A stretch of 64,000 bases of DNA. Source: Paenibacillus sp. NFR01 (lineage in GTDB: Bacteria; Bacillota; Bacilli; Paenibacillales; Paenibacillaceae). A program made the position numbers and the translations under genes. The stretch lies in the NCBI RefSeq assembly GCF_900111565.1, contig NZ_FOIK01000002.1, forward strand, positions 434,001 to 498,000. Direction: 5' to 3'. Every line of letters begins with the position of its first letter. Within the stretch, counting starts at the first letter, position 1. The notes beneath the pieces are model-generated. The model was not told the origin of the DNA, ran no database searches, and worked only from the letters and a program-made list of their open reading frames with translations. Positions 58,672 through 64,000 of this stretch are shown in pieces.

Positions 58672-59138
58672 GCGATCCATGGGTTACGCCAACCATAGAC
58701 TGCGATTCGCTTGCAAATGCTGCAGCGGACTCCGTTGCACCGCACACTTATCGTTTGATCTGCTGGCCGACCAAATTTGCCATTCAGCTGGCAACGGGAT
58801 TTCTCGTGGACCCTTCTGCCGGAGCTTCGTTGTATTTTGTACAACGAAATCGGCAAAATCGCCACACTTTTGCGATTCCATTGCATTTTGTACAATGAAC
58901 TGCGGCCCATATGCCCCTTTAGAGCCAAAACGTAAAAATCCGCTGCATAAAATGCAGCGGATTTTCATTTTGGGCTATTTATGAGCGAGTCCGTTGTACA
59001 AAGTGCAACGGGACGCAGGGAGATGATGATTTACTGAGTTTAGGAATGCATCCCCCCATCTTCATCTTAAATCCTGCTTCCGCAGTCACACTCACTCCCT
59101 AACTTACGCTTCCGCAAGAATCATCCATTTTCTTCTCT
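58672..59138. other. Intergenic region with array B2
   Basis: No gene is supported; only the B2 hairpin array stands out. Confidence 0.7.
58828..59011. repeat. Four-hairpin array B2
   Basis: Cores begin at 58830, 58881, 58943 and 58994, spacing 51/62/51, identical to array B1: TTGTA(TTTTG)TACAA, TTGCA(TTTTG)TACAA, CTGCA(TAAAA)TGCAG and TTGTA(CAAAG)TGCAA. Loops again change from pyrimidine- to purine-rich. The third unit shows a compensated pair change (T-A to C-G). Confidence 0.88.
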
Positions 59139-59681
59139 TCATGGCTGCTCCTTCTCTGCGGTTTCTCTGGCTGTGGCGGCATACCACTGTGCGGCATGCT
59201 GCAAAATAGCGGCACTGCTGCGGACAATCACGCGTTTCCCCGCGAACGGCTCCGTCAGCTTCATAATTTCAGGCAGCGCCTTGGCGTCGAAATCACGGTT
59301 CCACTCCAGCAGCATCACGCGCAGGTTGCCCCAAGTCTGTCTGTAATTAGCCCGCTCCAGCCCAAGCCGGGTCCGCGCAAAACGCCGGATCGTCCGCCAG
59401 TTGCGGCGCCATTTCGGCGGATTCAGAATATAAATGACATCCGCCGCCGCGAAGCTTTCGGCGCCCCAGCGGTGATGCACGCCTTCGATGATCCATGAAG
59501 CGGAAGCCGCGATCCCGCGCAGCCGGGCATCCCGCTCTTCCTCGGGATACCGGCGGGCAGCCGCGCTCCGGTCCCATACCATATTGTCCGTCTCGTAGTG
59601 AGGAATGCCGTATTGGTCCGACAACGCCCGGGCGATATACGATTTGCCGCTGCCGCAGCCCCCGATAATCCGGATTCTAAT
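59139..59681 (-). CDS. P-loop NTPase of the adenylate-kinase-like/FlaR type
   Basis: A 180-residue protein with an N-terminal Walker A motif (IIGGCGSGKSYIARAL, about residues 4-19). YETDNMVWD and EGVHHRWGAESFAAADVIYI follow the layout of small kinases annotated as DNA topology modulation protein FlaR, whose real substrate is uncertain. No ATG, GTG or TTG with a site lies near the beginning; GGGAGGG is seven bases before an ATT that gives MRIRIIGG and overlaps the stop of the phosphoesterase gene. An ATT start with translational coupling is the best reading. Confidence 0.75.
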   Translation of the reverse strand: MRIRIIGGCGSGKSYIARALSDQYGIPHYETDNMVWDRSAAARRYPEEERDARLRGIAASASWIIEGVHHRWGAESFAAADVIYILNPPKWRRNWRTIRRFARTRLGLERANYRQTWGNLRVMLLEWNRDFDAKALPEIMKLTEPFAGKRVIVRSSAAILQHAAQWYAATARETAEKEQP

Positions 59682-60405
59682 GGGAATCCCTCCCGTGGAA
59701 AATCCGCAAAATCTGCGTATTATCCGGCACGTCCAGCTCGGCATAAGCACGCAGCAAATCCGTCTGGTCATAGACGACTTCAATAACTTCGGCCGACACA
59801 AGGTCCCCGTCTATGGTCACAATGCCGTATGCCGCAACCGGGCGGTCCGAGTGGGCGCAGCCCAGTGCGCCGGGATTGAAGAACGTCCGGCGGCCGTTTG
59901 TAAAATGATGCACGACATGATGGTGGCCAAAAACGACAAGCCGGGCTTGATGGCCGGCGTACTGCCGCTCCAGCCGTTCCGTGGACGGATTCCAGTCGAC
60001 CGGTTGGAACCAGCCGTCCGGATCCAGATGATAATGGGTCAGCAGTACGGGCACCTGTTCGACCCGGGTAAGAATCTCCATGGGCCATGAAGCCATCCGC
60101 GCCACATGCCGCGGATCGGTCCTCCGGGCCAGCCATTCATGGTGGGAACGTTCCGCCTCTTGGCCCGGAGGCGGCGCTTCGCCGCGGGCTGCCCGCAGCA
60201 GCGCCAGATCATGGTTGCCGCACACAAAGGCGATGTCCCGCTGCTCCAGCAGCAGCTCGAAGATGCGATCGGTATCCGGCCCGATACCAACCGTGTCTCC
60301 GAGACAATACATCCGCTTGATGCCGCGTTTGGCGATATCGTTCAGCACCGCTTGAAGCGCGGGAGCGTTACCGTGAATGTCGGTAAGGATTGCGATGGTT
60401 TGCAC
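59677..60405 (-). CDS. Metallophosphoesterase (calcineurin-like)
   Basis: A 242-residue phosphoesterase with the complete metal-site motif set: DIHGN (D9, H11), LGDTVG, CGNHDLALL, LTHYHLD and VVFGHHHVVH. The substrate may be a protein phosphate or a nucleotide; the fold is the YfcE-like or Ser/Thr-phosphatase-like group. The GTG at 60405 has AAGGAGG five bases upstream. It overlaps the FlaR-like ATPase gene by five bases at its 3' end. Confidence 0.9.
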   Translation of the reverse strand: MQTIAILTDIHGNAPALQAVLNDIAKRGIKRMYCLGDTVGIGPDTDRIFELLLEQRDIAFVCGNHDLALLRAARGEAPPPGQEAERSHHEWLARRTDPRHVARMASWPMEILTRVEQVPVLLTHYHLDPDGWFQPVDWNPSTERLERQYAGHQARLVVFGHHHVVHHFTNGRRTFFNPGALGCAHSDRPVAAYGIVTIDGDLVSAEVIEVVYDQTDLLRAYAELDVPDNTQILRIFHGRDSH

Positions 60406-60573
60406 AGCGGCCTCCTTGTATATTTCTCTCAGTATGATTAGTAAACTTCAAGATCGGATCGCGCGATCCCTTCCGTCACCGGCTGAAAATTCGCGGCATA
60501 TGAATAAAAGACAACGCTCCACATATTCAAGGAAGTCCCCGAACATGCGGAGCGGCAGACAGGAGGATGTGGA

Positions 60574-61164
60574 ATGACGGAAGAACCCGGAAGCCGGCTG
60601 ACCGCGTTGCTGCGGCAATTTCCGCCCCGGACAAGCGCCAAGGCCGTGTTCGGCGAATTCTCGTACGGCAGCCCGGCGCTCCGCACCTACGGCGAAGCCG
60701 CCATGCTCCGCGTCGGCAAATTTTGCTCCATCGCGCAAAATGTAACGGTCTTCCTCGGCGGAGAGCATCGTGCGGATTGGGTGACCACCTACCCGTTTAC
60801 GGCGCTGCTGCCCTCCATGGCCCATATTCCGGGCCACCCCAAGAGCAAAGGCGATGTCGTTGTCGGCAACGACGTGTGGATCGGCGACGGGGCGACGGTT
60901 TTGTCGGGCGTGCGCATCGGGGACGGGGCGGTCATCGGCGCCGGGGCGCTGATCGCCAAGGACGTGCCGCCCTATGCCATCGCGGGCGGCAATCCCGGCC
61001 GGGTGCTCCGCTACCGCTTCGCAGAGCACGAAATAGCGGAGCTGCTGCGGCTCCGCTGGTGGGACTGGCCGCTTCCGGGAATCGAAGCGGCCCTGCCGCT
61101 GCTGCTGAGCGGGGACCTGGAAGCCCTGTTCCGCCATGCCGCGGAACAGGGCCTTCCGGAATAG
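60574..61164 (+). CDS. Hexapeptide-repeat acetyltransferase (CatB/Vat-like)
   Basis: A 196-residue left-handed beta-helix acyltransferase. Hexapeptide repeats are seen in VVVGNDVWIGDGATVLSGVR and IGDGAVIGAGALIAKDVPPY, and the catalytic histidine is probably in GGEHRADWVTTYPF. The order is that of xenobiotic acetyltransferases (chloramphenicol CatB, streptogramin Vat), but many members acetylate sugars or cell-wall parts. Resistance cannot be concluded from sequence. GGAGG precedes the ATG. It stands alone, convergent with the kinase gene. Confidence 0.85.
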   Translation: MTEEPGSRLTALLRQFPPRTSAKAVFGEFSYGSPALRTYGEAAMLRVGKFCSIAQNVTVFLGGEHRADWVTTYPFTALLPSMAHIPGHPKSKGDVVVGNDVWIGDGATVLSGVRIGDGAVIGAGALIAKDVPPYAIAGGNPGRVLRYRFAEHEIAELLRLRWWDWPLPGIEAALPLLLSGDLEALFRHAAEQGLPE

Positions 61165-61183
61165 CCGCGCGCAGCGGCAGCAT

Positions 61184-61215
61184 AAGCAGGCCGGCCCTTA
61201 CCCGCCGGCCTGCTT
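61184..61215. terminator. Terminator between acetyltransferase and kinase genes
   Basis: AAGCAGGCCGGC/GCCGGCCTGCTT is a 12-bp stem, partly inside the last codons of the kinase gene. The T-run is weak. Confidence 0.5.
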
Positions 61216-62577
61216 GAACTTTAGCGTCACCGTGGTGCCCCGCCCCGGTGCGCTTTCGATGCCGACGCTGCCGCCGTACCGCAGCATGATCGTCCGGACG
61301 ATGGACAAGCCCAGTCCGGACCCGCCCTTGCTGCGGCTGCGCGAAGCCTCGGCCCGGTAGAAGCGGTCGAACACATGCGGTAGCTCATCTTCGCCGATGC
61401 CGATGCCGGTATCGCTGACCGTAACCGTCACCTGCCCGGCCGATACCGTGTACCCTATCCGTACCTCGCCGCCTTCCGGCGTATACTTTACCGCATTTTC
61501 GACGATATTGCGCAGCACCTGGTAAGCGGCTGCTTCCGGCATCCTTACAGACGTAAGATCCTCGGGATGCGGCTCCTCCACAACCATTGCCACCCCGGGC
61601 TTCAAAAGCCCGGCTTGCGGCAGGAGCTCGCGGACCACCCCGGTCAGCAGGCAGGTTTCGGCGGCCTCCTCCGGGAGCGGCTCCTCCGTCTCGGCCAGCA
61701 GCAGCAGGCTTGCCGTCAGCTCCTTCATACGCCGCGTCTCTTCCATTAAATATGCCAGCGACTCCTCCAGAACCTCCGGCGACGCCTTGCCCCAGCGCTG
61801 CATCATATGCGTATGTCCTTCGATGATCGCCAGCGGCGTCTTCAGCTCATGCGAAGCATCCGCCACGAACCGCCGCTGCTGGTTGAAGGATAGCTCCAGC
61901 TTCTCCAGAAGCGCGTTGAAGGTATCGCCGAGCTGATGGATTTCATCCTGCGCGTTAGGCAAATGCAGCCGCTCGCCCAGGTTGTCGGCGCCGATCGCCC
62001 GCACCTCCCGGATCATGCCGCGGATCGGCTTCAGCGCCGAACGGGTGACGATCCATCCTGCCAGACCCGCCGCTAGGACGGCCAGCAGCAGACCAAGCAG
62101 CAGCAGCCTGCCGATCTCCCGTTCGGCTGCCGCATTCTGCGCCTTACCGGTATCGATCAGCCGCAGCGTCAGCTTGCCGTACACCAGCGGACTGAAGGTA
62201 CGCTCGGCCATGTAGGCGACGTGCGAATCCGCGGGATGACCCGCGCCGACTTCCGCCAGAATCCGGCCCTTGGTATCCAGCACTTCAAGCTGCTGCCCGG
62301 CCTCCAGATCCCCGGCAAACGAAGATAAATCCGGCTTGAAGATCGCCGCCGCCCCGCTGCCGCCGCCGGCTCCCGGCTTCAGCAGCGACGGCAAAAAGCT
62401 GACCTCGCTCATCTTTGTCGCGAAATTGTCCAGCTTGGCGTCCAGTAAAGCCTGAACCTGCCGATCGTTCCAATGCTTGAAGGTCGTATATACAAAACCG
62501 CTGACCGCCAGCACCACCAGGAGCGAAGCTGCCGCAATCGAAAGGCTGACCTTGCGGGAAAATGTCCAATGTTTCAT
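61198..62577 (-). CDS. Two-component sensor histidine kinase
   Basis: A 459-residue membrane kinase. A transmembrane helix at about residues 11-30 and a second near 176-195 enclose an extracellular sensor of about 145 residues. A HAMP linker follows (VRAIGADNLGERLHLPNAQD), then the phosphorylated histidine in FVADASHELKTPLAIIEGH. The ATP-binding part has NIVENAVKYTPEGGEVRI (N box), VSDTGIGIGEDELPHVFDRF and GGSGLGLSIVRTIM. It follows the response regulator gene by 11 bases. The signal is unknown. Confidence 0.93.
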   Translation of the reverse strand: MKHWTFSRKVSLSIAAASLLVVLAVSGFVYTTFKHWNDRQVQALLDAKLDNFATKMSEVSFLPSLLKPGAGGGSGAAAIFKPDLSSFAGDLEAGQQLEVLDTKGRILAEVGAGHPADSHVAYMAERTFSPLVYGKLTLRLIDTGKAQNAAAEREIGRLLLLGLLLAVLAAGLAGWIVTRSALKPIRGMIREVRAIGADNLGERLHLPNAQDEIHQLGDTFNALLEKLELSFNQQRRFVADASHELKTPLAIIEGHTHMMQRWGKASPEVLEESLAYLMEETRRMKELTASLLLLAETEEPLPEEAAETCLLTGVVRELLPQAGLLKPGVAMVVEEPHPEDLTSVRMPEAAAYQVLRNIVENAVKYTPEGGEVRIGYTVSAGQVTVTVSDTGIGIGEDELPHVFDRFYRAEASRSRSKGGSGLGLSIVRTIMLRYGGSVGIESAPGRGTTVTLKFKQAGG

Positions 62578-62588
62578 CCTGCCACCCT

Positions 62589-63263
62589 CTACTCCCGCAA
62601 TATGTATCCGCCGCCGCGGACCGTATGAATCAGCTTGTCGCCATAGCCTTCATCCACTTTCAAACGCACGTAACGGATGTAGACATCCACCACATTCGTT
62701 TCGCCTTCGTAGGCGTATCCCCAGACGAGATTCAGCAGCGCCTCGCGGTTCATCAGCCGGTTCTTGTGCAGCAGCAGACAGCGGAGCAGCTCAAACTCGC
62801 GCTGCGACAGCTCGATCTCCCGCCCGCCTCGGGTGACGAGATGCGCCGCCTCGTCCAGCCGCAAATCCTTGGCGGTGAGCATCGCCTCCGCTTCACGCGG
62901 CTGCATCCTGCGCTTCAGCGAGCGCATCCGGGCCAGCAGCTCTTCAATGGCAAACGGCTTCGGCAGATAATCATCCGCTCCCATGTCCAGGCCGCGTACC
63001 CGGTCGCCGACCGTATGCCGGGCCGTCAGCATGATGATCGGCGTTGTATTGACGGCGCGGATCTGCCGGCATACTTCCATGCCGTTCATTCCGGGTAAAT
63101 TCAGATCAAGCAGAATGAGGTCAAAATGTTCATTCAGCGCTTTTTCCGCACCCGAAGGGCCATCGCCGGCGCTTGCCGTTTCATACCCTTCGTAAGCCAG
63201 TTCCAGTTCCAGCAGACGGGTCATCGCCGTCTCGTCTTCAATGATCAGCACGCGTTCCTTCAA
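62589..63263 (-). CDS. OmpR-family response regulator
   Basis: A 224-residue regulator. The receiver domain (about 1-115) has the acidic pocket E9-D10 and phosphoacceptor D53 (LILLDLNLPGMNG), with the conserved K in DYLPKPFAIEELLAR. The winged helix (about 130-222) has SQREFELLRCLLLHKNRLMN and TNVVDVYIRYVRLKVDEG. The TTG at 63263 is seven bases after GAGGTG. It forms a pair with the kinase downstream and follows a DUF4097 gene by 22 bases, so all three are probably one operon. Confidence 0.93.
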   Translation of the reverse strand: MKERVLIIEDETAMTRLLELELAYEGYETASAGDGPSGAEKALNEHFDLILLDLNLPGMNGMEVCRQIRAVNTTPIIMLTARHTVGDRVRGLDMGADDYLPKPFAIEELLARMRSLKRRMQPREAEAMLTAKDLRLDEAAHLVTRGGREIELSQREFELLRCLLLHKNRLMNREALLNLVWGYAYEGETNVVDVYIRYVRLKVDEGYGDKLIHTVRGGGYILRE

Positions 63264-63285
63264 CGCGAGGCACCTCGCTTACGCT

Positions 63286-64000
63286 TTAGTTTTTCAAAAT
63301 GGACAGGTCCGAAAGGGATGAAGCGCTCACGGTGTACGTACCTGCACCGATGGTGCCGCTAATCCGGCTGCCCTTTACCGTCAGCGGTAAATCCGTCTCC
63401 GGTTCCCCGAGCATCACCTTGCCGTCTACTTTTACGGAAGAATGAGCCGGCAAGGCCAGCGTCACGTCTCCGGTCGCAGAGCTGACGTCCCAATTGCCGC
63501 CAAGCTTGCTTGTGGAAATGTCAATCTCACCGGCCACCACGCTGGCCTTCAGGGCAGCGAATACGCCCGTTGCCGTTAGGGTGCCGTTGGTCGCTTTCAG
63601 CGCAAGCGCGCCGGAAATGCGCGTCGCCTCCACTTCGCCGTTCACGACGGCGGCGTCCGCCGCACCTTTGGCATCGGCAACCGCAACGCTGCCGTTATCC
63701 GCCTGCAGGACAATGTCTGCAACGACGCCTCTTGCCGCAATGTCCCCATTGTTTACCTTTAGCTTAATTGTACCGGTATTCTTCACGTTTGACAGTGAAA
63801 TATCGCCGTTGTTCAGCTCCGCCTCCAGCTTCGCGCCAAGCTTCTGCGGCAGCGTAACCGACAGCGCTACCTGCGGGGGATTGGTCCGGGACACGTTCCC
63901 GTCCTCGACTTCGATGCCCAGTGTCGTTCCCTGACGAACCTGCAGCTTGACCTTGTCCGCCGCCGCCTTGGCTTCCGCTTCCGTCGAATCCGCGACAATC
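63286..64000 (-). CDS. DUF4097 beta-repeat protein (partial)
   Basis: At least 238 residues are visible; the 5' end runs off the right edge. The protein consists of repeating beta-strand units such as LNNGDISLSNVKNTGTIKLK, VNNGDIAARGV and ADNGSVAVADAKGA, the pattern of DUF4097, a right-handed beta-solenoid-like family that includes LiaG of B. subtilis. Such proteins are often membrane-anchored and linked to envelope-stress systems, consistent with the two-component genes that follow. Confidence 0.85.
   Translation of the reverse strand, partial: IVADSTEAEAKAAADKVKLQVRQGTTLGIEVEDGNVSRTNPPQVALSVTLPQKLGAKLEAELNNGDISLSNVKNTGTIKLKVNNGDIAARGVVADIVLQADNGSVAVADAKGAADAAVVNGEVEATRISGALALKATNGTLTATGVFAALKASVVAGEIDISTSKLGGNWDVSSATGDVTLALPAHSSVKVDGKVMLGEPETDLPLTVKGSRISGTIGAGTYTVSASSLSDLSILKN

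Overview
The window looks like a chromosomal segment of a Gram-positive, endospore-forming member of the Paenibacillaceae, most likely Paenibacillus or a close relative. The reasons are S-layer-homology (SLH) proteins, lipoproteins with Firmicutes lipoboxes, strong AGGAGG-type ribosome binding sites with frequent TTG/GTG starts, a CmpA-like spore cortex peptide, the ydcC-alr-ndoAI-ndoA block known from Bacillus, and a moderately high G+C content. No rRNA, CRISPR array, complete insertion sequence or prophage was seen.

Layout. 1-2.6 kb: divergent peroxide genes (ohr and a glutathione peroxidase) around an OhrR-type operator, small HTH regulators, a PAS-like CxxC/CxxC protein and three tRNAs. 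2.6-8.6 kb: alanine dehydrogenase and a complete branched-chain amino acid ABC transporter (livH-M-G-F-K order on the minus strand). 9.5-13.6 kb: tRNA-Ser and tRNA-Asn, then a heterodimeric ABC exporter with one degenerate ATP site. 14.2-21.0 kb: a 2,282-residue secreted SLH protein with seven trefoil-like modules and a parallel beta-helix carrying an aspartate triad typical of GH87 alpha-1,3-glucanases, with a perfect CcpA cre site upstream. 21.3-24.2 kb: small housekeeping and sporulation genes. 25.2-28.9 kb: the fructose operon fruR-fruK-fruA. 29.1-31.1 kb: TrmB-type regulator and MFS exporter. 31.8-35.4 kb: a lipoprotein, a small membrane protein and a TetM-like ribosomal protection GTPase. 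35.6-38.7 kb: two paralogous SLH proteins around a short-chain dehydrogenase. 38.8-46.7 kb: lipoprotein, acetyltransferase, tex, the ndoA/ndoAI toxin-antitoxin pair, alr and ydcC. 47.3-54.4 kb: MFS transporter with a winged-helix/TPR regulator, a copper-amine-oxidase-like stalk protein, a stand-alone GmrSD-like DUF262/DUF1524 protein and a B12-type radical SAM protein. 54.5-58.7 kb: an ECF sigma factor locus. 59.1-64 kb: small ATPase, phosphoesterase, hexapeptide acetyltransferase and a two-component system with a DUF4097 protein cut by the right edge.

Two systems stand out. First, the ECF sigma gene at 55.5 kb, its divergent lipoprotein and both SLH paralogues about 18-20 kb away share one promoter pattern, TGCAACC-N16-(C)ATCT or CGTCT, with exactly the same spacing. 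This points to a self-regulated cell-surface regulon. A fifth, weaker match precedes the lipoprotein gene at 38.8 kb. The sigma gene itself appears to start at CTG, because the promoter lies downstream of every upstream ATG.

Second, five intergenic arrays (9.2, 24.3, 31.5, 47.0 and 58.8 kb) each contain four short hairpins at nearly invariant start-to-start spacing of about 50/60/50 bp. The last two hairpins are inverted relative to the first two. Three unrelated hairpin sequences use the same geometry, so the architecture rather than the sequence appears to be conserved. I know of no described element with this design; it is the best candidate here for something new.
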